A program made the translations under genes and the position numbers. Positions 1-8,614 of a stretch of 64,000 nt of DNA are shown here, piece by piece; position 1 is the first letter of the stretch; each line of letters opens with the position of its first letter. The notes below the pieces were generated by a model. It searched no databases. It was not told the origin of the DNA and was given only the letters and a program-made list of their open reading frames with translations. Origin of the DNA: Variimorphobacter saccharofermentans (GTDB lineage Bacteria; Bacillota; Clostridia; Lachnospirales; Lachnospiraceae); contig NZ_JACEGA010000001.1 in the NCBI RefSeq assembly GCF_014174405.1, positions 3,450,501 to 3,514,500 of the forward strand. Direction: 5' to 3'.

Positions 1-436
1 CATTGCATATGGCAAAAAACAGATATCCCAAAACCCCTCCAATGGTATTTAACAAAAGGTCGTCAACATCAAAAATCCCAACCTTTAAAAACAACTGCAT
101 GAGTTCTACGGTCAGGCTGAATAATAAGCTTAAAAACATAATGTAAAAAAAGTGACGGTATTTTGTATTTAATAATGGCAGCAGGAAACCAAATGGTGCA
201 AAGGCAAGTATATTTCCCATGATATTTACAATAAAGGTTTCCAATCCAAGTAATTCACGATATCTGATAAATCGCTTGATTTCCTTAAGAAATTCCAGAT
301 TGTATCGATAATCCTCAAGAATATAGTCTCTTCCATAGTGCTCGCTGAAGAACAGAAAATAAGCCAGCATTATGATATATAAATAAAACAAAAGCCATCC
401 GGCTCTCCTCCAACTATTTTTTGCTTGTACTTTCAA
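1..436 (-). CDS. VanZ-like membrane protein (partial, C-terminus off the window)
   Basis: The reading frame runs off the left edge, so the C-terminus is missing. It begins at a TTG preceded by GGAGAG at a good distance; an ATG just upstream in another frame stops after eleven codons. The product starts MKVQAKNSW, has a membrane segment near residues 14-30, a second near 60-80 (VNIMGNILAFAPFGFLLP) and a third near 90-106. It ends in FDVDDLLLNTIGGVLGYL, where the Asp-Asp-Leu/Asn-Thr-Gly-Gly pattern is typical of VanZ-like proteins. VanZ relatives are small membrane proteins, one linked to teicoplanin resistance, but most have no known function. No glycopeptide resistance genes are nearby, so a resistance role should not be assumed. 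Confidence 0.82.
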   Translation of the reverse strand, partial: MKVQAKNSWRRAGWLLFYLYIIMLAYFLFFSEHYGRDYILEDYRYNLEFLKEIKRFIRYRELLGLETFIVNIMGNILAFAPFGFLLPLLNTKYRHFFYIMFLSLLFSLTVELMQLFLKVGIFDVDDLLLNTIGGVLGYLFFAICN

Positions 437-733
437 TGTTTCTCTCCATATCTATTTTCTTATAAGGTTAACCCTAACAACTCGAAATATTCATTCATTA
501 GGTGACTGTTCTGTCAAATTCTTAACATTTCATTTACCATATTATAAATCAAATCCATATCCCAGTAAAGCATAATAAAGGGATTGATGTAAATAATACT
601 CTCAGAATGATTTAGATACCAAAAGCCTGATAAACAGTGAAATGAAATTCACAAGATTACAAGATGGAATAATATCTATATTTAGTGTACAATAAACTAT
701 ATATTAACATCGTTATTAAGAGAAAGGTTACCG
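437..733. other. Divergent intergenic region
   Basis: AT-rich spacer between the leftward VanZ-like gene and the rightward hydrogenase-like gene, so it should hold both promoters. On the minus strand a TTGACA occurs near 516-521 but no convincing -10 follows. On the plus strand TACAAT at 688-693 is a possible -10 without a clear -35. An operator-like interrupted palindrome, GTGAA-N6-TTCAC, lies at 637-652. No further gene seen. Confidence 0.4.
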
Positions 734-1981
734 GTGATACTTATGAAGTCATTTGAAGAATTATATTATGAGGTTCTGGTTAGAACCTTAAAAGAAAAGG
801 ATATGAATTTCTTGGACAAGCTAGAGTTGTATGATACTCATCAGCTCGATTGTCTGCTCCATCCGGAGAAGCATCCCTTGGTTTGGCGTATAGGGGATTG
901 TACCTGTGATGATCCGAATTGTGTTAAGGTCTGTCCCTTCCATGCAGTACATCCGGGTGAAGCCGGAGAAATGATTGTGGATGAGGAGCAATGTGCTGGA
1001 TGTTCTATCTGTATTCAGGAATGTCGTGCAAAGAACATAACCAGTAGCAAGGATGTCATTGCAGCGTTGCAGGCAATCCGTTCCCATAAAGGTCTTGTGT
1101 ATGCCTTAGTAGCACCCGCCTTTCTGGGACAGTTCAGCAACGAAGTGACACCTGGAAAGTTACGTTCCGCTCTAAAGCGTATCGGATTTGATGGAATGAT
1201 TGAAGTGGCTTTATTTGCGGATATATTGACATTAAAAGAAGCTCTGGAATTTGATGAGAATATTAAGACCGAAAGTGATTACCAGTTAACCTCCTGCTGC
1301 TGTCCAATGTGGATTGCCATGATAAGAAAAATATATAAAGAATTAGTTCCTCATGTCCCACCGGCTGTATCACCTATGATTGCCAGTGGAAGGGCTGTAA
1401 AAACGATGCATCCAGATGCTCTCACGATCTTTATCGGACCATGTTTGGCTAAGAAGGCAGAAGCAAAAGAAAAGGATATCAAGGATGCCGTTGATTATGT
1501 TCTAACCTTTCAGGAGATCCAGGATATCTTTGAGGTTATGGAAATCAATCCTGCCGAAATGGAGGAAAGCGAAAAGGATCACTCTTCCCGTGCCGGTAGA
1601 ATCTATGCTCATACCGGTGGTGTCAGTGAAGCAGTTCGAACTACACTGGAACGATTAAATCCTAACCGTAAAATCTCAATTAAGACACAGCAAGCAGATG
1701 GTGTTCCTGCCTGCAAAGCAATGATTAACGATTTGATATCGGGTAATACAACTGCCAATTTCTTTGAAGGAATGGGATGCGTAGGCGGATGTGTAGGTGG
1801 TCCAAGAGTCTTAATTCCCCACGAGATCGGCAGGGAGCATGTTGAGGAATATGGTAACGATGCTCCGTTTGAGACTCCAATCGACAATCCTTATGTAATC
1901 GAACTCTTACATCGTCTTGGACTCGATACCGTAGAAAGCCTTTTAGAAAAAAGTGATATCTTTACACGGACCTTTGAATAA
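734..1981 (+). CDS. [FeFe]-hydrogenase-like iron-sulfur protein, short monomeric (group B-like)
   Basis: A 415-residue protein with two N-terminal [4Fe-4S] sites (Cys56/58/63/67 region and Cys87-x2-Cys90-x2-Cys93-x3-Cys97) followed by the H-cluster domain. The three H-cluster signatures are present: TSCCCPMW at 186-193, GPCLAKK at 235-241 and EGMGCVGGCVGGP at 345-357. These carry the four cysteines that bind the active-site cluster. The triple Cys in the first motif and Gly-Pro-Cys in the second match the short group B type rather than the classic bidirectional enzymes. Expected chemistry is reversible proton reduction with ferredoxin, or hydrogen sensing; the sequence alone does not decide. 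The start is a GTG six bases after AGAAAGG; an ATG three codons later is possible. It stands alone, convergent with the hemerythrin gene. No hydE/F/G maturation genes are in the window. Confidence 0.85.
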   Translation: MILMKSFEELYYEVLVRTLKEKDMNFLDKLELYDTHQLDCLLHPEKHPLVWRIGDCTCDDPNCVKVCPFHAVHPGEAGEMIVDEEQCAGCSICIQECRAKNITSSKDVIAALQAIRSHKGLVYALVAPAFLGQFSNEVTPGKLRSALKRIGFDGMIEVALFADILTLKEALEFDENIKTESDYQLTSCCCPMWIAMIRKIYKELVPHVPPAVSPMIASGRAVKTMHPDALTIFIGPCLAKKAEAKEKDIKDAVDYVLTFQEIQDIFEVMEINPAEMEESEKDHSSRAGRIYAHTGGVSEAVRTTLERLNPNRKISIKTQQADGVPACKAMINDLISGNTTANFFEGMGCVGGCVGGPRVLIPHEIGREHVEEYGNDAPFETPIDNPYVIELLHRLGLDTVESLLEKSDIFTRTFE

Positions 1982-2292
1982 AAACGCAATACGCTGTTTA
2001 TAGCGGTTGTCACATGCAAATCCGTATTAACATATCATCGCATTATTTATACTTCACTTTATCTTCTCGTAAACTAAGAAGGGGTGAATGTACAACATGT
2101 CAGGAGCGATTATAACTTACCATAATGCACTGTCGGAAGAACATTATTGCTGTATTTTGTATATCTCATGAGAATATGCTTATCCGAATGAGACATACAA
2201 AATTAGTAATATGTTACTTCCGTCTGTGTGTGAGGTAAGTTTAATCACTCCTGATACATTACATTCGCCCCTTCTTTATTATGGCGATATTT
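1982..2292. other. Convergent intergenic region holding a long palindrome
   Basis: Lies between the 3' ends of the hydrogenase-like gene (plus) and the hemerythrin gene (minus). Most of it is taken up by the imperfect palindrome annotated at 2076-2276. No gene is supported here: the short open frame running into the hemerythrin gene on the plus strand has no ribosome binding site. Confidence 0.6.
2076..2276. repeat. About 200-nt imperfect palindrome (long hairpin or MITE-like)
   Basis: The two halves are near-complementary over about 90 bases each with an 18-base loop (2170-2187). The outer arms AAGAAGGGGTGAATGTA (2076-2092) and TACATTCGCCCCTTCTT (2260-2276) differ at one base. Inner blocks TCAGGAG-GATTA, AACTTACC, CGGAAG and TTTTGTAT-TCTCAT recur in order on the other arm, with small internal mismatched stretches. 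There is no T-run, so it is not a textbook terminator. A decayed miniature inverted-repeat element or a structured RNA would both fit. No clear target-site duplication is visible. Confidence 0.7.
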
Positions 2293-2682
2293 TTATTGTC
2301 CTATCAGCTTATCGCTACCTAAGATATGATGAATCAACCAGTCATTTAAGAAATCTAATAACTCCAGTATGGTGTCCTTTTGATTCTCATCCACATCGCT
2401 TAGGTCATAGGCCGAGATTTTTTCAATAAAATCATTATGTTCAGCCTTTTGTGAGAACAGCCTTTTGTACTGTATACTAATCATATATTCTTCTTCATGT
2501 CTAAAATGTGTTTCTGCATACTCTTTCAGCTCATTAATGATTTCTACAATATAATCATACTTATCCGGAATAAATTCATCCATTAATGTCTCATATGCCT
2601 TGTCTGCTATTTCGAATAACTTTGCATGTTCCTCATCAATTTGTGTAATCCCTGTTCGAAACTCATCTTTAAATACGTACAT
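2293..2682 (-). CDS. Bacteriohemerythrin
   Basis: A 129-residue single-domain hemerythrin, the normal length for the family. The non-heme di-iron ligands can be read: His19 (DEEH), His59 and Glu63 (HFRHE), His82 (AEHNDF), and His119 with Asp124 in the motif WLIHHILGSDK. The four-helix protein binds O2 reversibly. In anaerobes it is thought to scavenge or sense oxygen or to deliver it; no fused signalling domain is present here. AGGAGG precedes the ATG. It is monocistronic, convergent with the hydrogenase-like gene, and has the Ig-like protein gene upstream on the same strand but separated by a hairpin. Confidence 0.93.
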   Translation of the reverse strand: MYVFKDEFRTGITQIDEEHAKLFEIADKAYETLMDEFIPDKYDYIVEIINELKEYAETHFRHEEEYMISIQYKRLFSQKAEHNDFIEKISAYDLSDVDENQKDTILELLDFLNDWLIHHILGSDKLIGQ

Positions 2683-2706
2683 TGCACATACCTCCTTTTA
2701 TTAATA

Positions 2707-2750
2707 GTGCTCTCAAAACTCCTAAAATATGGCGGGGGTTCTGAGAGCAC
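2707..2750 (-). terminator. Hairpin after the Ig-like protein gene
   Basis: GTGCTCTCA (2707-2715) pairs with TGAGAGCAC (2742-2750), and the stem continues through AAAACTCC/GGGGTTC-like bases. It lies between the end of the 846-residue protein gene and the start of the hemerythrin gene. The minus-strand tail is AT-rich but lacks a clean T-run, so termination may be weak. Confidence 0.5.
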
Positions 2751-2785
2751 CTTTGCTCTAGTATTACATAATATTTATTAAAATA

Positions 2786-5326
2786 TTAATAATTAGCTAC
2801 AACACCTGTTGTTGATAGTACCGCTGCATTCCCATTCATGTCTGTCAGATTGTTTGTTACAACTTCGATTCTTAGGAACGAACCTTTTTCCGGTGTAAAA
2901 TCCAGGTTAACTGAAGCACAGCTACCCGAAACCGTTACATTGTTCGGAATTTCGATGGATGAACCACCGCTAACCTGAGTAACCTTTACTTTTAAGCTTC
3001 CTTGAATTTGCTCATTAAAGTTCAAACGTATCACATTCCTTGATGCAGTATCAAAGGTACTACTAATGAATGTAGGCTTTTTATTATCCTTTAACGGAAT
3101 AACCTTTTCAAATCCAGAAATCGCCGAATAGCTTCCGTTATATCCTAATACGCCAGAAATCTTTATTGGTCTTTCTACGGTAACATCAATATCTCCCACA
3201 GTTAATACTACGGTTGCACCATCCGTCGAGTTCTTTGTAACCTGTGCGGATACTATATTCACACCTGGTATGGTATAGTTAGCAACATTCTGTGCAGAAG
3301 CCAAATCCAATTTGTTGGCAAATTCCAGATAAATCTGGCTTAAGTTTGACTGTGATTGAGTTACGGAGTAAGGTCCCGGAAGCTCCTTAGAACCACCATT
3401 GGTATTGCTGAGTTGGATGGTTCTTGCCAATGACGGGTTATCAAAGTTATCCACTGCAAAGCCCTGATCAATTGTAATGGTATAGCTTCCTGCCAAATTC
3501 ATATTACCTAACTGCAGCTTGACTACACGAGGATCATTCAGATCTGCTATTCTGGTATATGTTACATTGGTGGCATTAATAATATCATCCGTAGCGGTCT
3601 TGATTGATGATGAAAATACACCGCTTGATGCCAATAGCTTCACATCCTCATTGAAATTCAATGTCAGGATATTCGTTGCCGGATCATATTCATATCCAAA
3701 GACCGGACTTGTCTTTTCTATTGTAAAATCCACATTGAACTTTCTTCCGTTTGCTGCCGTATTATCATTAGGATTAACATTATAGCTATCCCAGTTGCTT
3801 AGTGTAACTACTCTGGTTCCACTTAGAGTTACATCAGAGTCATTTAAAGTGTAGATAACCTTTCGATTATTCGTACTGTCCACTGTACCGGTAAGCACGG
3901 AGCCATTGTCCAGTATCGCAATACCACCATAACTGATGGATCTGGTAAAGGTTGCTGTTAGTGTTTTATGACCACTGCGGATTAAAGAAATCGGTACTGC
4001 CTGGGATTTCACAGAAGTATCCGTATATAATACCGTAGTCAATGTATAACTGGCAGGTGCATTTCCTGCCAAATCCTTAATTCCTGCAAAGGTAACAGAA
4101 TACTTCTTACCATAATCAAGGGATGAGATTTTCGACAGGTCAATGGTCATAGATTTTTTATCCTGACTTAAAATATAGTTGTATTTATTCTGAAGTGTAT
4201 TCATGGTAACAGGATCCGTGGTTGAGGTACTACCCTGTACCAATGTAACACTCGGTACCTGTAAATTAGTTATATCTACAGCTTCACTGAAACGGATGGT
4301 GGCAACCATACCACTATCATCCATATCAACTCCTAATATGGTAGGAGGAACATTGTCTGTATAGGTAATCAGCTTGGTATATTCCTGTAATGCGACACCT
4401 GCTGTTGTGATAATTTTATTACTAAATGTTATACCATATTGACCGTTAAAACGATTGGTTGACGTAATCGTTAATGTCTGACCATCTGCTGACAGACTGG
4501 CTGTTAACGCTCCGGGATCCGATGCCATAACACCTTTGCTATCCTTCTTCATCAGAATAGTGATATTATCGGAGAGTTTATTATTCGAGGTAATAACTGT
4601 ATCCCTGTTAACAGGACTGTCAAATACAACTTTAATTTCGGTAGAGCCCGTGAATTCTGCACTTCTTACCGTTGCAGTCTGACCTGTCACCTCGATAATA
4701 ATGGCATCACGTACATAGCTTGTTGCTGCATTTGCAGCTGTTGCCTTTTTTACACCCGTAGCTAACAGAATTACTTTACCCTCCTTGAGAGCGGTAACCT
4801 TACCCTCATTCGCGTCATCAATACGGATACAGGATTCATCTCCACCACCAATGGACCAGTATGCTACATCCGATGTGTTAGCAGGGAGGATTTCACACTG
4901 AAAATCAAAGGATTGTCCCACTGTAAGCTTATGGGCTCCATTGACTTCCACAGCATTTGCAATTTTAATCTGCTCAGAAGGTATGGTAACGGTAACGGTA
5001 CAAGTTAACGTCTTTGTCTTCTTATTCGGATATGTAATCTTACATTTTATTTTGGCAGTACCTTTATCAACTGCAGTAACAAGACCCTTGCTTGAGACCT
5101 TTGCAACTTTTGCATTGGAGGTAGACCACTTGTATGTACTCTTTGCTACTTGATCCTTCACAGTAAGCTGATATGTTTTACCCTTACCAGCTAAGGACAC
5201 CTTGGTCTTGTTAAATGACGGTGTTGTCGCTGCGCTTGTGATGGCTAAATTCTGATTCAGAAAAAATGGTAGTGATAACACCATTACCAAAATCAGAACT
5301 ACCTTCCTTCCTATAGTTTTCTTCAT
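2786..5326 (-). CDS. Large secreted protein with bacterial Ig-like domains (BIG2 and Big_5-like)
   Basis: An 846-residue protein with a Sec signal peptide (MKKTIGRKVVLILVMVLSL, cleavage probably near Ala33). The first domain (about 36-115) is a BIG2-type Ig fold, with KVSLAGKGKTYQLTV and YKWSTSNAKVAKVSSKGLVTA. A second, related domain covers about 120-215. The rest is a series of beta-rich units resembling Big_5/SbsA-type Ig-like repeats, with phrases such as VVFDSPVNRDTV, TIRFSEAVDI, LNFNEDVKL and LNFNEQI marking unit starts. No sortase motif, S-layer homology domain or C-terminal membrane segment is seen, so it is probably released or held non-covalently at the wall. An enzymatic role is not apparent; adhesion or surface structure is inferred. 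Strong RBS (AGGAGG) and its own SigA-type promoter. Confidence 0.85.
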   Translation of the reverse strand: MKKTIGRKVVLILVMVLSLPFFLNQNLAITSAATTPSFNKTKVSLAGKGKTYQLTVKDQVAKSTYKWSTSNAKVAKVSSKGLVTAVDKGTAKIKCKITYPNKKTKTLTCTVTVTIPSEQIKIANAVEVNGAHKLTVGQSFDFQCEILPANTSDVAYWSIGGGDESCIRIDDANEGKVTALKEGKVILLATGVKKATAANAATSYVRDAIIIEVTGQTATVRSAEFTGSTEIKVVFDSPVNRDTVITSNNKLSDNITILMKKDSKGVMASDPGALTASLSADGQTLTITSTNRFNGQYGITFSNKIITTAGVALQEYTKLITYTDNVPPTILGVDMDDSGMVATIRFSEAVDITNLQVPSVTLVQGSTSTTDPVTMNTLQNKYNYILSQDKKSMTIDLSKISSLDYGKKYSVTFAGIKDLAGNAPASYTLTTVLYTDTSVKSQAVPISLIRSGHKTLTATFTRSISYGGIAILDNGSVLTGTVDSTNNRKVIYTLNDSDVTLSGTRVVTLSNWDSYNVNPNDNTAANGRKFNVDFTIEKTSPVFGYEYDPATNILTLNFNEDVKLLASSGVFSSSIKTATDDIINATNVTYTRIADLNDPRVVKLQLGNMNLAGSYTITIDQGFAVDNFDNPSLARTIQLSNTNGGSKELPGPYSVTQSQSNLSQIYLEFANKLDLASAQNVANYTIPGVNIVSAQVTKNSTDGATVVLTVGDIDVTVERPIKISGVLGYNGSYSAISGFEKVIPLKDNKKPTFISSTFDTASRNVIRLNFNEQIQGSLKVKVTQVSGGSSIEIPNNVTVSGSCASVNLDFTPEKGSFLRIEVVTNNLTDMNGNAAVLSTTGVVANY

Positions 5327-5670
5327 TCCACTTCCTCCTATCGTTCTTCAAGTTTCTTTCCCTATGTTTCTTTGTAGCCAATCCCTCATGTACCTATACT
5401 TCCAAAATCAGCCTGTAATTACTTGCATCCATTTCATTTCATTTCTCCACTATATATAGTATCATAACCAGTAATTCTTGTCAAAATCTTGTCGATTTGA
5501 TTAATATTTTCTTACATAGAATTTCTTGGTATAATTCTGGTGTCAAAAAGTATGATTAAAGCTGTGAAATGAATATGAGGGCATATATCTTCATCTGGCT
5601 CGCCTTACCTTCAAGTAGGTCTACAAGATACCGTAATCATGTAGCAATTAATAGCTATACACTGACGGAA
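5327..5670. other. Intergenic region upstream of the Ig-like protein gene
   Basis: Holds the SigA-type promoter at 5456-5484 and an untranslated leader of roughly 120 bases for the Ig-like protein gene. The end of the glycosyltransferase gene lies on the other side; no clear terminator hairpin with a T-run was found for it. No gene seen. Confidence 0.5.
5456..5484 (-). promoter_or_regulatory. SigA-type promoter of the Ig-like protein gene
   Basis: Read on the minus strand: -35 TTGACA, exactly 17 bases, then -10 TACTAT. The match to the vegetative consensus is strong. It predicts a leader of about 120 bases before the ATG at 5326. Confidence 0.75.
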
Positions 5671-6873
5671 TCAGATTTTCTTAGTATCATAAACCGTGCG
5701 ACGACAAAATACTCTATCCCTTGACATAACCTGCTGATACACCTGTTCCACCTGGTAAGCAAATTCCTCAGAAGAGTATTTTTTCACTTTCTCAATGGCA
5801 TTCTTACTATATTCGGTGTTCTTATCCTCAAAGAATATCTGATCCAAGCCATAATACAGACCTTGTTGATCGGTAAAAGAATATCCGTTAAAGCCCTGCT
5901 CCAGGATATCCTCTAAGCACTTATCCTCTTTAGCAACGACCGGTAACCCCGACGCCATAGCTTCGATATAGGTAAGCCCCTGGGTCTCACTCTTGGAGGC
6001 GCTGACAAAAACATCTCCCAGCTGATAAAACAGACCGATTCTATCCCAAGGCTGTGCTCCAGTAAATACAAACTGTTTTTCTAAGTGAAGCTCTTTTACC
6101 AAATTCTCTAATTTCTCTAATGCCGGACCATTCCCAACAATAACAAACCTTACCTGTTCTCTTGTTTTCATATATTCCGGCATGGCATTAATGATTTCTT
6201 CGATATTCTTTTCTGGTGATACCCGACCAATATAGAGCATAATCTTATGCTCCGGTAAAAGTCCATATTTCTGTTTTAAATCCTGAACCTCTTCCTGAGA
6301 ATACTGGGTTCGATCAAATTTACTTAAATCAATCCCCGTCGGAACTACCGATATATCCTTATGCACACTGTACTGCATCAATAGATCCTTCGTTTTCTCC
6401 GTAGGAACAATCACCTGTTCCACCGTATTACAGCATACCTTCGAGTAAGTTCTTGCAAGAGCCTTGGCTCTACGATCCAGCGCTCTAAAATGCGTCATAT
6501 AATGAGTATAATCCTCATAAATCGTATGATAGGTATGAACTATGGGAAGCTTTAATTCCTTCGCCATAATCCGTCCGAAAATACCCAATGAGAATTCCGT
6601 ATGTGTATGAATGATATCCAGGTTTAGCTTTCTCATGATTTGTGCCAGCTTCGGTTGATAAAAGAGTCCTACCCTGCGTTCCGTAATGAAAATAAAGGGA
6701 ATACTGGGCACACGAAATACATTGTGTTCATATTCCGGTGCTCCGGGCGTTGTTGTTGTGAACACATAGACATGGTGTCCTCTTTTTTCCAGCTCATTTT
6801 TTAACATATATACAGAATTAGCGACTCCATTAATCTCGGGATAATAGGTTTCCGTAAATAGCCCAATATTCAT
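5671..6873 (-). CDS. Family 4 (GT-B) glycosyltransferase, diacylglycerol glucosyltransferase-like
   Basis: A 400-residue GT-B enzyme starting MNIGLFTETYYPEINGV. The frame is open 25 codons further upstream, but GGGAAGG sits ten bases before this ATG and the protein family begins here. The N-terminal half holds the acceptor-side fold (SVYMLKNELEKRGHHVYVF and HTHTEFSLG). The C-terminal half has the donor site, with YIGRVSPEKN near residue 205 and the E-x7-E-type motif SKSETQGLTYIEAMASGLPVVA. The closest recognisable group is the 1,2-diacylglycerol 3-glucosyltransferases, which make membrane glycolipid from UDP-glucose at the cytoplasmic face. Other lipid or polysaccharide acceptors remain possible. 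It is a single gene, divergent from the small acidic protein gene. Confidence 0.85.
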   Translation of the reverse strand: MNIGLFTETYYPEINGVANSVYMLKNELEKRGHHVYVFTTTTPGAPEYEHNVFRVPSIPFIFITERRVGLFYQPKLAQIMRKLNLDIIHTHTEFSLGIFGRIMAKELKLPIVHTYHTIYEDYTHYMTHFRALDRRAKALARTYSKVCCNTVEQVIVPTEKTKDLLMQYSVHKDISVVPTGIDLSKFDRTQYSQEEVQDLKQKYGLLPEHKIMLYIGRVSPEKNIEEIINAMPEYMKTREQVRFVIVGNGPALEKLENLVKELHLEKQFVFTGAQPWDRIGLFYQLGDVFVSASKSETQGLTYIEAMASGLPVVAKEDKCLEDILEQGFNGYSFTDQQGLYYGLDQIFFEDKNTEYSKNAIEKVKKYSSEEFAYQVEQVYQQVMSRDRVFCRRTVYDTKKI

Positions 6874-7219
6874 TGCGATTATACCTTCCCATTTCAAAGT
6901 ATTTGCATATAATAATATGGATTGAATATATTCAACGAATTGATGCATACCATATATTCTGCATCGTTTTTCACATTTCTATCAGTCCATTTAATCATAA
7001 AATATTTATGAATAAAAGTAAAGGTAATATTGGCTAAAAACAGTAACTACAGGTAATAGCCTGGCATGCAGATATCCGACAGAATCCCATGAATTTGTCC
7101 ATAATTATTTAGCAAATATTTCAAGTTTATAGAACTTTTACTTTATTTTTTACCATATCCGAATTATAATGAAATAATAGTATATAATTAATAATAAAAC
7201 AGAAAGGAAATTTAATCAT
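6874..7219. other. Divergent intergenic region
   Basis: AT-rich region between the leftward glycosyltransferase and the rightward small acidic protein, expected to hold both promoters. Two TATAAT boxes at 7165-7170 and 7183-7188 could serve the rightward gene, but neither has a good -35. No gene or RNA recognised. Confidence 0.4.
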
Positions 7220-7486
7220 ATGAAAAAGTTCGGTAAATTTTTATTCGGAACAATTACATTAGCATCGATTGCGGCCGGTGCCTATTATCTTTATAAGAAC
7301 TATATTAAGAAGGACTCCTCTGATGACTTTGACGATTTTGAAGATGATTTTGAGGATTTTGATGCAGATGATGAGACAGAAGACGATGAGGAAAGAGAAT
7401 ATGTTCCAATTAATATAACCACGACCGAAAGCACGGATGCTACAGAAAGCGGCACTACAGAAGACGAAGAAGTACAAGAAGAATAA
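7220..7486 (+). CDS. Small acidic membrane-anchored protein
   Basis: An 88-residue protein preceded by AGAAAGGA. It has one hydrophobic segment near the N-terminus (FLFGTITLASIAAGAYYLY, about residues 8-26) followed by Lys-rich residues, then a strongly acidic Asp/Glu tail to the end (DDFDDFEDDFEDFDADDE and a Thr/Glu-rich C-terminus). The tail is low-complexity and probably unstructured; its side of the membrane is uncertain. No family recognised. The frame is taken as real because of the RBS, the sensible membrane topology and a hairpin just after the stop. Confidence 0.7.
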   Translation: MKKFGKFLFGTITLASIAAGAYYLYKNYIKKDSSDDFDDFEDDFEDFDADDETEDDEEREYVPINITTTESTDATESGTTEDEEVQEE

Positions 7487-7491
7487 ACATG

Positions 7492-7520
7492 AGGGGCTGC
7501 TAAGATATATGCAGCCCCTT
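7492..7520. terminator. Hairpin between convergent genes
   Basis: AGGGGCTGC (7493-7501 region) pairs perfectly with GCAGCCCCT across a 9-10 base loop. It sits between the 3' ends of the small acidic gene (plus) and the anti-sigma-like gene (minus), so it may act on both. Neither side has a long T-run. Confidence 0.55.
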
Positions 7521-7567
7521 GCTATGTCATGGTAAAATGATTTTGTATTAACATACATTAATATGAG

Positions 7568-8614
7568 TTATTGTTGATAATCATGTATAAATTCTTGTAA
7601 GCTCTGTTTTAACGACATCTCATCCACTGATTGATATACACTATGGCTTACTGTATCCCCTAATACGGTCTGAATGGAAACACCGTTTCCGATGGTCATG
7701 GTGTAAATATCCTCTTCTTCCCCTTTTGCCTTGATTTCAATGGTATATTGTGATTCTACCACAACATCGGATGCAGTTTGAAAATGCTGTTGATCCATCA
7801 GATCATAGAAATTCTCAATATCGTTGCGATCTGTTAAGGTAACTCGTTCCTTATTCTTATCATCAAAAATAGTGATTTGCTCCACCTGTTGCGAATCAGA
7901 TAAGAATATATCCCGGAAGCCTAAGGTATCTGATGCGCCAGCATTCGAGTGGTAAAGTAAACTACTGGTATCGGAGTCCTCCTTCGCGAATGCCGTATCG
8001 GATGCATCAGCAGCTTCCATCTTTCTGTCTTCATTCGAATCATTGCTACCATCTTCTGTGCTTGATATTTCTGCAGTACCCATAGATTGATTTTCTGTAG
8101 CTGCAGGCTCTTCTGCCACTGATTCCGTTGAAGCTGCATCCATCGCCGTCTCCTCTTCCTGGACTGATGCAATGCTTACTTCAGCATCATTCATTGCAGT
8201 ACTTTCCGAACTTTTTTCAGCCATTTCATCCATCATCCTGGTGTCCATCTCGCTCTGTGTGCTATTATCAGCTGATTTCTTTGAGCCAATGTCCAATCGA
8301 GTAAGAGCATTAAAGCCAATTACTACTACAAAAACTGCTGCTGCCACACCGGCAACTCGACGTACATATCTGCTCCAAGGAATTATTTTTCTTTCTGCTT
8401 CCTTGGGAGTTGTTTCTTCTTCATGATCCATCTTTTCCTGTTGCTTGATGGCTTGTAATGTTCTATTTATTAAATCCTCCGAAACTTGAATTCCACTTAA
8501 ATCTAGAGAAGCGTTCAGATGGGACTTGATATTCATATCATCTATTTCCAGGTTTTGATCCATGTGATTAACTTTTTTTGAATTCAGCTCTTGATCTTTA
8601 TCATTATAATTCAT
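7568..8614 (-). CDS. Membrane protein paired with ECF sigma factor (probable anti-sigma factor)
   Basis: A 348-residue protein with a soluble N-terminal part (1-80), one transmembrane helix (about 86-105, VAGVAAAVFVVVIGFNAL), a Ser/Glu/Ala/Thr-rich linker (about 110-215) and a C-terminal extracytoplasmic domain (about 225-348). Its start overlaps the end of the sigma factor gene by 11 bases and has its own RBS (GGGAGGG), so the two are translationally coupled. That arrangement and topology are the basis for calling it an anti-sigma factor. The N-terminus lacks the His-x3-Cys-x2-Cys motif of zinc anti-sigma domains, so the inhibitory domain would be of another kind. Confidence 0.7.
   Translation of the reverse strand: MNYNDKDQELNSKKVNHMDQNLEIDDMNIKSHLNASLDLSGIQVSEDLINRTLQAIKQQEKMDHEEETTPKEAERKIIPWSRYVRRVAGVAAAVFVVVIGFNALTRLDIGSKKSADNSTQSEMDTRMMDEMAEKSSESTAMNDAEVSIASVQEEETAMDAASTESVAEEPAATENQSMGTAEISSTEDGSNDSNEDRKMEAADASDTAFAKEDSDTSSLLYHSNAGASDTLGFRDIFLSDSQQVEQITIFDDKNKERVTLTDRNDIENFYDLMDQQHFQTASDVVVESQYTIEIKAKGEEEDIYTMTIGNGVSIQTVLGDTVSHSVYQSVDEMSLKQSLQEFIHDYQQ

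Noticed and set aside
1..436. A glycopeptide-resistance locus, from the VanZ-like gene
   Set aside because: No vanA/H/X-type genes are nearby, and VanZ-like proteins are common without resistance.
2211..2429. A 72-residue plus-strand frame across the palindrome and hemerythrin gene
   Set aside because: No RBS, half of it is the palindrome arm, and the other half is antisense to hemerythrin.
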